Shown here in pieces: positions 29,467 to 37,903 of a stretch of 64,000 bases of DNA. Position numbers and translations under genes: made by a program. The notes under the pieces are model-generated. The model was given only the letters and a program-made list of their open reading frames with translations, ran no database searches and was not told the origin of the DNA. Origin of the DNA: Planctomycetaceae bacterium. Lineage in GTDB: Bacteria; Planctomycetota; Planctomycetia; Planctomycetales; Planctomycetaceae. The stretch lies in contig JAWKTX010000009.1 in the NCBI GenBank assembly GCA_041398825.1, forward strand, positions 186,001-250,000. The letters are read 5' to 3'. The number at the start of each line of letters is the position of its first letter. Position 1 is the first letter of the stretch.

Positions 29467-31572
29467 ATGAAATCCATTCTGATGCTAGGCGTTGCGGTGG
29501 TTATGACAAGCATCGCCCTGACGTCGACCTGCTCCGTCCGCGCTGACGAGACCTCCGAAGTCGCCGCGGCGGTACGTGTTTCTGCAACGGACGGCTCAGC
29601 CGCTGATCCTCGAACAGAATTCGGGAGACCAGTTTCCTCTGGGCTCGCGTTCACCCTGAAAACCGTGGACGGCGAAAGTGTTTCCGTGCAGCCGTCGTCG
29701 GATTCAGAATTTACCGTCGTTTGCTTTCTGGGCACTGAGTGTCCGTTGGCGAAGCTCTATACCGGGCGTTTGAATAGTCTGGCGGCAACTTATGCTGCGA
29801 AGGGAGTTCGCATTGTTGGGGTCATCAGCAATCGGCAGGACTCGGCAGCTGATATTCGCGCGTATCTGATGGAACACTCGCTGAGCTTCCCGCTCGTTCG
29901 TGATATCAACAACCTTGTTGCGGATGCGTACGAAGCCAAACGAACTCCGGAAGTCTATCTCCTGAATTCCAGCCTTGAAATCCTTTATCGGGGACGTGTC
30001 GATGACCAGTACGAACCGGGAGTGAGTCGCAACGCGCCTACTCGTCTGGATCTGCAGGAGGCACTTGATGAAGCCATCGCACGCAAGCCGGTCAGCGTTC
30101 CGCAAACCGAAGTGTCCGGATGTCTGATTGGTCGCGTACGAACAATGACGCTGCCTCCGGTGGTATCGGAACACTCTGTCACGTTCTGTAATCAGGTGAT
30201 TCGAGTCTTCGAACAGCACTGCATTGAGTGTCATCGCAGTGGAGAAATCGGGCCGTTCTCACTGGATAATTACGAGGATGCTGTTGGCTGGGCCGAAACG
30301 TCACTTGAGGTCATCGACAACGGGCGGATGCCTCCGTGGAACGCTGACCCGGAGATTGGACATTTCGCAAATGCTCGCCATATGCCGGAACGCGATCGGC
30401 AGGTGTTACGAGACTGGATCGCACAGGGGATGCCAGAGGGGGACCAGGCGGATATGCCCCAGCGGCAGCAACGAGAATCCGGATGGCAATTGGATGATAA
30501 ACCTGATTTCGAAGTCGCCATGCGAAATCGCCCTTATTCTGTCGCAGCAGAAGGAACAATTGAGTACCAGTATTTTGTTGTTGACCCCGGATTTGAAGAA
30601 GACAAGTGGGTGACTGCCGCTCAGATCATTCCCGGGAATCGATCCGTCGTGCATCACGCAATTGTGTTCATTCGCCCGCCGGACGGCAGCGAATTCCGGG
30701 GCATTGGCTGGTTGACGGCCTATGTGCCGGGACAGCGTCTGGTTGACATGCCACCCGGATTCGCCCGCCGAATTCCAGCGGGATCAAAACTCGTCTTCCA
30801 GATGCACTATACCGCTAATGGATCTCCACAAGAGGATCTGACGAAGCTGGCGATTCAGTTTTGCGATGCTTCCAGGGTTACGCATCAACTGATCACCCTG
30901 ATCGGTATTGATCAGGAGTTCGAGATTCCTCCTCGTGCCGCAAATCACAAAGTCACTGGCAAAGTGCGGTGGATGCCAAAACAGGGCCAACTGATTGCTG
31001 TCGCACCTCATATGCATGTCCGGGGCAAGAGTTTCGTCCTCACAGCTGAACGGAATGGAATTCGTGAACCATTGCTGAGCGTTCCGGAGTATGACTTTAA
31101 CTGGCAACATAACTACGTCCTTCAGCCACCTCTTCCAATTGAAGATCTTGATGGCATTCACTTTGAAGCAACTTTCGACAACTCGGCCCAAAATCCATTC
31201 AATCCGGACCCGGACGAATGGGTGAACTGGGGAGACCAGACCTGGGAAGAAATGGCGGTGGTGTTTCTGGAAGTCGCTGAACCGATTGCACCCAGGGCAT
31301 CCGGCAGCGAAGAAGAAACCAGAGTCACTGGAACAGAACGCAAGCCGTCAATGCCTGAATCGTCTGGGAACGAGCCTGAACAGCGGCATGAGGAACGGGT
31401 CCGGAAGTTCGTGGATGACTTCTTCGCCCGCCTGGACGCTAACAACGATGGAGTCGTTGATCGCAAAGAAGCTCCAATCGCCCTGCGCAATCAGTTCTGG
31501 CGATTTGATCTGGATGGTGACCAGCGTGCCACCAGAGAGGAATTGCGAGAACTTGCAGACAAGAAACTGTAA
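29467..31572 (+). CDS. Redoxin / cytochrome c / Cu-monooxygenase-like / EF-hand fusion protein
   Basis: Exported protein of 701 residues with a signal peptide (MKSILMLGVAVVMTSIAL, cut near VRA). Domains in order: a thioredoxin-like redoxin (about 55-200, FLGTECPLAKLY, which keeps one Cys of the usual pair); a c-type haem site HCIECH near 252-257; a region resembling the copper type II ascorbate-dependent monooxygenase fold (about 340-590), with VVHHAIVFIRPP, FQMHYTANG and APHMHVRGKSF supplying His and Met ligands; and two EF-hand loops (DANNDGVVDRKE and DLDGDQRATREE) near the C-terminus. The gene is part of a fusion family seen in planctomycetes and Verrucomicrobia. The substrate is unknown. 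ATG 29467 is chosen over GTG 29461. Confidence 0.85.
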   Translation: MKSILMLGVAVVMTSIALTSTCSVRADETSEVAAAVRVSATDGSAADPRTEFGRPVSSGLAFTLKTVDGESVSVQPSSDSEFTVVCFLGTECPLAKLYTGRLNSLAATYAAKGVRIVGVISNRQDSAADIRAYLMEHSLSFPLVRDINNLVADAYEAKRTPEVYLLNSSLEILYRGRVDDQYEPGVSRNAPTRLDLQEALDEAIARKPVSVPQTEVSGCLIGRVRTMTLPPVVSEHSVTFCNQVIRVFEQHCIECHRSGEIGPFSLDNYEDAVGWAETSLEVIDNGRMPPWNADPEIGHFANARHMPERDRQVLRDWIAQGMPEGDQADMPQRQQRESGWQLDDKPDFEVAMRNRPYSVAAEGTIEYQYFVVDPGFEEDKWVTAAQIIPGNRSVVHHAIVFIRPPDGSEFRGIGWLTAYVPGQRLVDMPPGFARRIPAGSKLVFQMHYTANGSPQEDLTKLAIQFCDASRVTHQLITLIGIDQEFEIPPRAANHKVTGKVRWMPKQGQLIAVAPHMHVRGKSFVLTAERNGIREPLLSVPEYDFNWQHNYVLQPPLPIEDLDGIHFEATFDNSAQNPFNPDPDEWVNWGDQTWEEMAVVFLEVAEPIAPRASGSEEETRVTGTERKPSMPESSGNEPEQRHEERVRKFVDDFFARLDANNDGVVDRKEAPIALRNQFWRFDLDGDQRATREELRELADKKL

Positions 31573-31632
31573 CGCACGTCGTACCGTCAGGCTCTGTTTC
31601 AACTGCATGGATGGACACGCTTGAATAGCCCG

Positions 31633-31702
31633 GAGAGCGACATAACAATGCATTGCACATCGAGTTGGTGGCCATGCCACACCCACTACAAATGTCGCTC
31701 TC
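31633..31702 (+). terminator. Possible hairpin terminator after the redoxin fusion gene
   Basis: An 11-bp perfect inverted repeat (GAGAGCGACAT and ATGTCGCTCTC) has a 48-nt loop and lies 60 nt past the stop codon of the fusion gene. There is no clear T-run after it, so a terminator role is tentative; it could instead protect the mRNA 3' end. Confidence 0.4.
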
Positions 31703-31757
31703 TCCTGCCGGATGATTGCGGTCGTAATGCTTTGACCAACGGATCGGAGATTCTCGC

Positions 31758-32279
31758 ATGCGAAATGGCAGTTTCTGTCTGCTCATTAGTCTTCTGTTAA
31801 CGGGGCCCGTGCGCGGGGAAAGCTCAGGTATCCCCGCATTTCTTCAGCCCGGGCAGGACTATGTGATGAAGTTTGCAGGGCCGTCACCATTTGAAAAGTC
31901 GGTTCGTATTTCCGTGGGGACCGACCAGGCTGAGCGAAACGGCGGTCGTCGTACGAAGCAACTGGCCATTGAGGTGTTCACCATCGTGTCCAGGGCTGGT
32001 GGCTCATGGGTTCTTGTCGAGCATCCGAAAGAGATCGATGATGCAACGAAGTGGAATGCCAAACGGGTCGCAATGGCATCGCTGACTCCGCAGTCGATCG
32101 CCGCGCTGCAGTCTACCGAGGACGGGAGGGCCCGTCTTGAACAGTTACGGGCTCGTGCATCTGTCGAGATCGAAACGAGCAGAACCTGGGTGAATGTTGA
32201 CCACGTCGTAACGATCCGGAAAGTGCCAATCGAACCATCTCAAAGCGACTCTCCCGGCCTGAAGGATGGCTCGCAGTAA
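31758..32279 (+). CDS. Hypothetical exported protein
   Basis: 173 residues with a signal peptide (MRNGSFCLLISLLLTGPVRG). The mature part is a mixed charged domain with alternating strands (KSVRISVGTDQAERN, TKQLAIEVFTIVSRAGGSW) and one helical segment, with no cysteine and no known motif. A GGAG site lies about 9 nt before ATG 31758, supporting the start. It follows the redoxin fusion gene in the same direction after 185 nt and a hairpin. Function not recognised. Confidence 0.65.
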   Translation: MRNGSFCLLISLLLTGPVRGESSGIPAFLQPGQDYVMKFAGPSPFEKSVRISVGTDQAERNGGRRTKQLAIEVFTIVSRAGGSWVLVEHPKEIDDATKWNAKRVAMASLTPQSIAALQSTEDGRARLEQLRARASVEIETSRTWVNVDHVVTIRKVPIEPSQSDSPGLKDGSQ

Positions 32280-32600
32280 CGAATCACATAGCAATAGGAT
32301 GCACTGGAGATGTGCAGCGCCATCGCAACGGTTGCTGTGGTCACGACGTCTTCTGGTGTTTGTCAGGCCTCTGTTTCTCGTTGCCTGTTAGCTCGTCTAC
32401 TGTTAGCTTGCCGATCAGTGGGCGAATACTGTTCTGTATGGATTTGCACTTGTTGACGATGCCTTGAGTCAAACTCGGGTTCTGTCTGCTGAAGTGTCCC
32501 TGGACTGCTGACTCCGGGCTCGCACTTCGCACTCATGCGAAGCTCGCAAAGTGTATCTGATTCCGTCGCGTTTACCGGCCCCTTCAACCAAGCCTTCCGT

Positions 32601-33287
32601 ATGCCCATATCAGTTACTTGTGGCCAATGCACCAGGACTCTTCGTATCCGCGACGACCTGGCTGGCAAGCGATTCAAATGCAATAGTTGCGGCCACATTC
32701 TCAGAGCGCCAGCTAACTCCGCAAATCCTTCCCGGCGTCGAAGAGAGCCCTCGCAACCGTTAAAGCACAGGGCTCCGCGCCGAGAACCCGCGCCAGACCC
32801 ATACGACGATCAAATTCTCAATGAATTCAGTAGCTACGACTACGACGAGTACTCAGAATCCGAATCGCCAACGAACCCCAAAAAACGCAAGCGTTCATTG
32901 CGCGAGTCCCATCCTGCAGCTTTTCAGGAGTTCGATAGCCATGCCGTCGAAATTACGGGCTTTTTTATGGGTTTGGCGGTCATAGTTGCAGGACTCGGCA
33001 GCGCCATTTATTTCATGGACAAAGCCCCCTCTGATCCCGATCGGCACCGTCAGATTTTCACCGGATTGCTCGGGTGTTCCGGCATCCTGTTCTTAATGGG
33101 GCTGCTGGCAATTACAAAGCAGCTGATCCTGATTCAAATTCTTCGCCCTCTGAATTTCTTTCTCGCATTCGCTTCTGGATTTCTGGCCTTTGTGTTGGGT
33201 AATTTCTTATTGTTTATTCTGCCAGTTGCGTTTGTTGTCGTGTCGACTCGTCTGAATAAAGCCGTCGAGGCGTATCCCGGAAAATAG
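32601..33287 (+). CDS. Zinc-ribbon protein with C-terminal membrane domain
   Basis: 228 residues from ATG 32601. The frame is open 22 codons further up, but the zinc ribbon starts directly at MPISVTCGQCTRTLRIRDDL. Two CxxC pairs (CGQC and CNSC) at residues 7-31 form the ribbon, a common N-terminal module of planctomycete membrane proteins. A basic Arg/Pro-rich and then acidic Tyr/Asp/Ser linker follows. Three to four membrane segments occupy about residues 115-220. The function is unknown. The 321 nt upstream (32280-32600) contain no gene. Confidence 0.75.
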   Translation: MPISVTCGQCTRTLRIRDDLAGKRFKCNSCGHILRAPANSANPSRRRREPSQPLKHRAPRREPAPDPYDDQILNEFSSYDYDEYSESESPTNPKKRKRSLRESHPAAFQEFDSHAVEITGFFMGLAVIVAGLGSAIYFMDKAPSDPDRHRQIFTGLLGCSGILFLMGLLAITKQLILIQILRPLNFFLAFASGFLAFVLGNFLLFILPVAFVVVSTRLNKAVEAYPGK

Positions 33288-33424
33288 AGGCTTTCTCTGG
33301 TCTTCGGATCTATTTCGCCAAAAAGGTTCACCTAACGTTGATACGCACGTAAGTTGTATGCGCTGCGGTTCTGAAGCTGGTGCGCTGCAGACGACAACGC
33401 GGTGATGCGGTACGCTGTTGGGCA

Positions 33425-33560
33425 TTCGGAGCCGTTTCGACAACAGATGCACCGGAGCACGGAATCCGGGCCCCGGCGACTTGCACTTGCCGTGCCATGT
33501 CAAGCCACCGCCGGGCACCATCAAATAGAAATGCGGATTGGCGTGCCCCATTTTGGCCAC
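33425..33560 (-). pseudogene. Fragment of an IS91-type (HUH/Y2) transposase
   Basis: On the minus strand a short frame reads HANPHFYLMVPGGGLTWHGK, then SPGPGFRAPVHLLSKRLR. This resembles the IS91/ISCR transposase region H-P-H-x-H-x-V-V-P-G-G-G-L-S-x-D-G followed by F-x-x-P-V-x-x-L-S-x-x-F-R. Only about 45 codons remain and the flanks match no frame of the same family. It is a decayed remnant within the gap 33288-33760, which otherwise holds no gene. The match rests on the PGGGL and PVHLLSK blocks, so confidence is moderate. Confidence 0.6.
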
Positions 33561-33760
33561 TGAGCGTCACTCCTTCTCAGGCCACTGCTGTTTGCCAATT
33601 CCTCCATCTCACTCGGAGAGGTCCTAAGACCTGCACCCATGACGAGTTCGTTCAAATTGACACCCCCTCAGGCATGTTGATACCGTGATACCCGTGTACT
33701 TCGGAGTTTGCCGTTAGATGCCGTGCCGACACCTACACTCCTCAGCCAAAGAGGGTTCAG

Positions 33761-34093
33761 ATGAATCTGCCTGATGGTTTGCGCGATTCCTTACCCGCAG
33801 ACGAGTTTGCTGCCGTCTTGCGTTGGTGGAATTCACTGACGGCTGCGCAACAATGCGACGTGAGTGCCATTGCAGATGTCGAGCCGGATGGATTTTTACC
33901 ACTGCCGACAACAGAAGAAACCGACACCGACGACGAGCTTTATCCATTTTACGAGTATCTGACGAACCACGAATTGCGTGTCGTTAACTTTGTCGCTGAT
34001 GAGCAGGCACAATCGGCGCATCGCATTGTATCATCGTATATTGCTTCGCTGGGGGCTGACTACCGGCACGGACAGTCGGGTACAGTAAGATGA
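33761..34093 (+). CDS. Small hypothetical acidic protein
   Basis: 110 residues, strongly acidic (for example EETDTDDELYPFYEYL), no signal peptide or membrane segment, predicted mostly helical. A GAGGGTTC site lies a few nt before ATG 33761. No family recognised. It sits between a transposase fragment and a GC-rich fragment in an accessory-looking stretch, so it may be recent or mobile. Confidence 0.5.
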   Translation: MNLPDGLRDSLPADEFAAVLRWWNSLTAAQQCDVSAIADVEPDGFLPLPTTEETDTDDELYPFYEYLTNHELRVVNFVADEQAQSAHRIVSSYIASLGADYRHGQSGTVR

Positions 34094-34121
34094 CACTCAA
34101 TGAAGATCGACGAACCATCAC

Positions 34122-34304
34122 ATGCACGGGAGCTGTAGACTGGCTCCCGCCCGCACCGCCCTCGACCTCCGCGACTCCGTTGCTGCCGCCTGGCTGCGTC
34201 CCCACCTGGAGTCCCTGGCCGACCCTCACGGCACCCGCACCGCCGTTCCCGTCCCGGAAAAGTTCGCCGACATCCTCAACGAAGCCTGGGCCATCGCTCG
34301 CTAA
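34122..34304 (+). other. GC-rich open fragment, possible remnant of a foreign gene
   Basis: A 60-codon frame ends at 34304 and reads TALDLRDSVAAAWLRPHLES, later VPVPEKFADILNEAW. Most codons end in C or G. The 60 bases 34201-34260 contain 44 G or C (73%), well above the surrounding sequence by eye. It begins beside a short inverted repeat (CGGGAG and CTCCCG). No family was recognised, and the frame may be only the tail of a longer gene lost upstream. The rest of the gap up to 34483 holds nothing clear. Confidence 0.35.
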
Positions 34305-34483
34305 AGTCGGTCGTCCACTGAAACCATGCCGACTGCAGACAATCTGCCTACCTGCGACTGTTTTGAACCCGCTGACAAGGTCGGGTGCATAAAACTACCG
34401 TGGACACGGCGTGGATTCCGGCATACGCTTGATGCTTGTATTATGATCGAGTCATTCTGGTTGACTGTGATGGAGTTTTGCTG

Positions 34484-35872
34484 ATGGCGTTACCCGAGTT
34501 CTTCATCAATCGCCGTCGGATGCTGCAGGTGGTTTCCGGCGGAGTCGCGGCGTGCAGTCTGCCTATGGCGGTTGATCAGACAGTTGATGCAAATGAATCA
34601 GGTTCTCGCAAAAGTGCTGGGCAGCGAGCGAAGTCCGTTTTAATCGTGATGCTCAGCGGCGGGCCAAGTCAGCTGGACATGTGGGATCCGAAGCCGAATG
34701 CTCCCGCAGAAATTCGGGGGGAGTTTTCCGCGATCGATACTGCCATTCCCGGCGTCTCCATTGGTGAACACATGCCGCGACTGGCTGTTCAGATGGATCG
34801 ATGGAGCGTCCTTCGCACGATGGCTCACGTGGAGCACAATCACCTGCTGGCAACTCACGTGGCTTTAACCGGTCGACCCACACCGCTTCCGCGCGGCGGA
34901 AGTGATCTGGATCGCGTGGAGTCGCGGAACGACTTTCCGAACTTCGCTGCGGCGCTCGATTTTATTCGGCCGCGAACAGACGGTATTCCAACGGGCGTTT
35001 CCCTGCCGAATTACATGATCGAAGGTCCGCTCACCTGGCCCGGACAGCATGCCGGATTTCTGGGGGCGAGGCATGATCCGTGGCAGATCAATCATGATCC
35101 AAACGCGGCCGATTTTAAGGTGGATTCGCTCACGCTGCCAGGCGACGTGACATCCGGTCGAATTGGTTCGCGGCAGCAGTTGCTCGATCGACTAAATCGA
35201 GATCGTTCAGTGCTGGCCGGTGACAATCGATTGAATGCGTTCGCTGAACAGCAGGACGTGGCATTCTCTTTATTAACGTCGGCAAGGATTGCCAATGCGT
35301 TTGAAATCCAAAATGAGTCTGATGCGGACCGTGACCGCTACGGTCGCAATAAGTTCGGTCAGTCGTTGTTGCTATCCAGACGTTTGGTGGAAGCCGGTGT
35401 CCCTATCGTGCAGGCGACGATGGGCATCGTTCAAACATGGGATACTCACGTTGATAACTGGGGTCGATTGAAGAACACACTTCTGCCCCAGCTGGATCAG
35501 GGTCTGGCAGCTCTGATGGATGATCTCAGCGGAACCGGGCTGCTGGATCAGACGCTGGTGATCGTGATGGGAGAGTTCGGTCGAACGCCAAGAATCTCCA
35601 CGCTGCCGGGGCAGAGCATTCCCGGTCGCGACCACTGGGCGCATGCGTATTCGGGACTGTTTGCCGGGGCGGGAGTGCGCGGCGGCCAGGCAATCGGCGA
35701 AACGGACGAGCATGCGGCCTATCCGGTGACGCGCGGCTGGAGCCCCGCTGACGTCTGTACGACGATCTTTGAATCGCTGGGTGTTCCGCACAGCGCTGTT
35801 GTAATGGACCCGCTGCAGCGGCCCAATTACCTGCTCAATGGCGAGGTGATTAGCCCCCTCTATTCGGCGTAG
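34484..35872 (+). CDS. DUF1501 family exported protein
   Basis: 462 residues from ATG 34484; an upstream in-frame start at 34436 would add residues that do not fit the family. The N-terminus has a Tat-like NRRRMLQVVSGG. Family blocks are VLIVMLSGGPSQLDMWDPKP, EIRGEF, GEHMPRLA, MAHVEHNH, FGQSLLLSRRLVEAGVPIVQ, WDTHVDNW and VIVMGEFGRTPRI, ending GRDHWAHAYSGLFAGAGVRGG. The fold is alkaline-phosphatase/sulfatase-like. In planctomycetes DUF1501 genes normally pair with DUF1549/DUF1553 cytochrome genes, thought to serve polysaccharide or sulfated-substrate use. No such partner lies here, so its role is open. Confidence 0.9.
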   Translation: MALPEFFINRRRMLQVVSGGVAACSLPMAVDQTVDANESGSRKSAGQRAKSVLIVMLSGGPSQLDMWDPKPNAPAEIRGEFSAIDTAIPGVSIGEHMPRLAVQMDRWSVLRTMAHVEHNHLLATHVALTGRPTPLPRGGSDLDRVESRNDFPNFAAALDFIRPRTDGIPTGVSLPNYMIEGPLTWPGQHAGFLGARHDPWQINHDPNAADFKVDSLTLPGDVTSGRIGSRQQLLDRLNRDRSVLAGDNRLNAFAEQQDVAFSLLTSARIANAFEIQNESDADRDRYGRNKFGQSLLLSRRLVEAGVPIVQATMGIVQTWDTHVDNWGRLKNTLLPQLDQGLAALMDDLSGTGLLDQTLVIVMGEFGRTPRISTLPGQSIPGRDHWAHAYSGLFAGAGVRGGQAIGETDEHAAYPVTRGWSPADVCTTIFESLGVPHSAVVMDPLQRPNYLLNGEVISPLYSA

Positions 35873-36232
35873 GGGCCACTTCAAATTGCGAAGATCATCA
35901 CGGCCCTCGTCTTGTTGAATCCCTCAACCAACAGTTTCCGGAGAATTGCAGACCATGGCTCATGCCACATTAGTCAATCTCCTCCAGATCGAGTTCATAC
36001 TCAGCTGGTGTGTGCCCTGATTGGATTCAGAAATCCGCGGGAATTTCAGGCCGCAAAAAGAATCGCAGTGATGGCTTCCGGACTGACACCCCGAGTGTAT
36101 AGACTCAGCTTCCGCTAATCGGGCAGTTGCAGTCCAGCTGCGACAAAATGAATTGTACAACAATTGATCGCACCGGTGTTTGTTTCGATTCCGAAGTCTG
36201 CAGATTGGGTCGCAGGGTCCCAGGAGAATTGA
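35873..36232. other. Intergenic region, nothing recognised
   Basis: 360 nt between the DUF1501 and DUF2071 genes. No coding frame with family resemblance, no strong hairpin and no copy of the dispersed repeat were seen. It should hold the promoter of the DUF2071 gene. Confidence 0.5.
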
Positions 36233-36973
36233 ATGCGTCTACCAGCTATCAGCGGAATCATCGACCGACGCATTCTTGCAAACTATCGCGTTGATCCTGC
36301 CTGTATGTCAGCTGCGTTGCCTGCGCCGTTTCGGCCGAAAATCGTCAATGGATACGCGATCGGTGGGATCTGCCTGATTCGCCTGAAACGCGTTCGACCG
36401 AAACTGCTCCCTATTCCGTGGGGAATTGGTTCGGAGAATGCGGCGCATCGAATTGCGGTTGAATGGGAGTCGAGCGGTCAAACAATGCAGGGTGTTTACA
36501 TTCCTCGACGCGATACCAACTCAATGCTGAATTCCCTGGCCGGTGGAAGAATCTTTCCCGGAGTGCATCACCGTGCAAAATTCACCGTGGTTGAAAAAGA
36601 CCATGACTATTCTGTGACGATGGCAAGTGACGATGGAGTCGCCAGGGTGCATGTTGCCGGTTCCGTCACGTCGAAGTTCGCGGACTCTTCCGTTTTTGCT
36701 TCTCTCAAGTCTGCCGCTGACTTCTTTGAGCTGGGAGCACTTGGATACTCGGACACCAATACCATCGGCAAATTTGATGGCATCGAATTGCAATGCGAGA
36801 ATTGGCAGGTTGAATCACTGAACATTGACAGAATTCAATCCAGCTACTTCGAGGATCAGTCGCGATTCCCACGTGGCTCGGTTGAATTTGACTGCGCGCT
36901 GCTCATGCGGGATATTGCTCACGAATGGCATGGTCGCCCCGATCTGTGCTGTACAGAGAAGACCGGGGGTTAA
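36233..36973 (+). CDS. DUF2071 (YqjF-like) family protein
   Basis: 246 residues, cytoplasmic. Family blocks are AISGIIDRRILANYRVDP, LPAPFRPKIVNGYAIGGICL, SENAAHRIAVEW, GVYIPRRDTNSMLN and GRIFPGVHHRAKF. The fold is acetoacetate-decarboxylase-like in this family, but no activity is established. The start is taken at ATG 36233, just before MRLPAISG. The stop codon TAA (36971-36973) directly touches the dispersed repeat copy 4. Confidence 0.85.
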   Translation: MRLPAISGIIDRRILANYRVDPACMSAALPAPFRPKIVNGYAIGGICLIRLKRVRPKLLPIPWGIGSENAAHRIAVEWESSGQTMQGVYIPRRDTNSMLNSLAGGRIFPGVHHRAKFTVVEKDHDYSVTMASDDGVARVHVAGSVTSKFADSSVFASLKSAADFFELGALGYSDTNTIGKFDGIELQCENWQVESLNIDRIQSSYFEDQSRFPRGSVEFDCALLMRDIAHEWHGRPDLCCTEKTGG

Positions 36974-36974
36974 C

Positions 36975-37073
36975 TTAACTGTTCGTTGACGAACCCGGAC
37001 AGGCACGCTGGACGGCTGTAGAGAGTCGTGTTTTCAGGTCTTTTGCCCGAGCCAGTCCCGTTTTTCGACAGGC
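36975..37073 (+). repeat. Dispersed palindromic repeat, copy 4 (full length)
   Basis: Starts TTAACTGTTCGTTGACGAAC one nt after the DUF2071 stop and ends GTCCCGTTTTTCGACAGGC. The two ends are inverted copies of each other over roughly 20 bp, and the centre carries CACGCTGGACGGCTG and TTTTCAGGTCT like the other copies. Same orientation as the gene before it. Confidence 0.88.
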
Positions 37074-37177
37074 ATGCATCGGAGTTGCTGTACACCGGAG
37101 TTTCTGTGCGGCCGAACCGGAAATCAACGTCGCTGGCCCCAAATCCGGTGATTGTAGTTGTTATGTCACGAGGGGAT

Positions 37178-37546
37178 ATGGTTTCATCCGCCATGACTGA
37201 CGATTCGCCACATAAGAGACCGGCTACACAGGATTCTGGTAAGAGTCAGCCTGCAACCTTGATTCGTCTGGCCATTCTATGCCATCTCGCCGCGGTCGTG
37301 ATCTTCCTGATGTTCACTTTGGCAGACCGAGGCCTTCTCGTGTCGCACTCGTTATCTCGATTCTTTCTGGATTACTGTGGTTTCCTGTTCGTCCTGTCCG
37401 CCATTGCATCGTGGGTGTGTCCGATCGTCGTTTCAGCACAGTTGTTCCGTGCGAACCTTACCGCGACTGTTCGTTTCAATTCTTTCGTTGCTGAGGCTGC
37501 ACTGTTTATTGCCCAGTTCATAGTGCTATTGCCGGCGTGCATGTAA
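37178..37546 (+). CDS. Small hypothetical membrane protein
   Basis: About 122 residues from ATG 37178; ATG 37163 and 37193 are alternatives. The frame is open back to 37028 but that part is translated repeat sequence (FSGLLPEPVPFFDR) and is not taken as coding. A polar N-terminus with TDDSPHKRPATQDSGKSQPA precedes three hydrophobic segments (about residues 30-50, 64-85, 100-120). No family recognised. It is enclosed by repeat copies 4 and 5. Confidence 0.6.
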   Translation: MVSSAMTDDSPHKRPATQDSGKSQPATLIRLAILCHLAAVVIFLMFTLADRGLLVSHSLSRFFLDYCGFLFVLSAIASWVCPIVVSAQLFRANLTATVRFNSFVAEAALFIAQFIVLLPACM

Positions 37547-37562
37547 TCGGAAGATGGGCCGC

Positions 37563-37660
37563 TAGCTGTCCGTTGAAAAACCGGGAAAGGCACGCAGGAC
37601 GACTGGAAACCGTCTTGTTTTCAGGTCTCCTGCTCGAGCCAGTTCCGTTTTTCAACAGGC
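37563..37660 (+). repeat. Dispersed palindromic repeat, copy 5 (full length)
   Basis: Left arm CTGTCCGTTGAAAAACCGGG, right arm ending CCGTTTTTCAACAGGC. The GTTGAAAAAC block pairs with GTTTTTCAAC at the other end. An inner GCAGGA pairs with TCCTGC, so the whole unit can fold into one long hairpin. It starts 17 nt after the small membrane protein gene, in the same orientation. The 243 nt after it hold no gene. Confidence 0.9.
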
Positions 37661-37903
37661 TGCTCGGCTCGAGATCGGAGGCCATGGCGATTTTTCGTCG
37701 CTGGGATTGGTAGACTTCGTCAGTCATGGATAAACCAGATGAGTGACGTCCGAAGCGTAGTCGCCCGGCGAGAGAGCAATCGTTATGGCCCGGACAATGT
37801 CACCGCTCTGCATCCGTTGACGATCATGGTGGACGTGGATGCTGCAACAAATCTGAAAATCAACTCGGCGGGTCCAATCCGGTCAGGTGTAAACTAATCG
37901 AAT

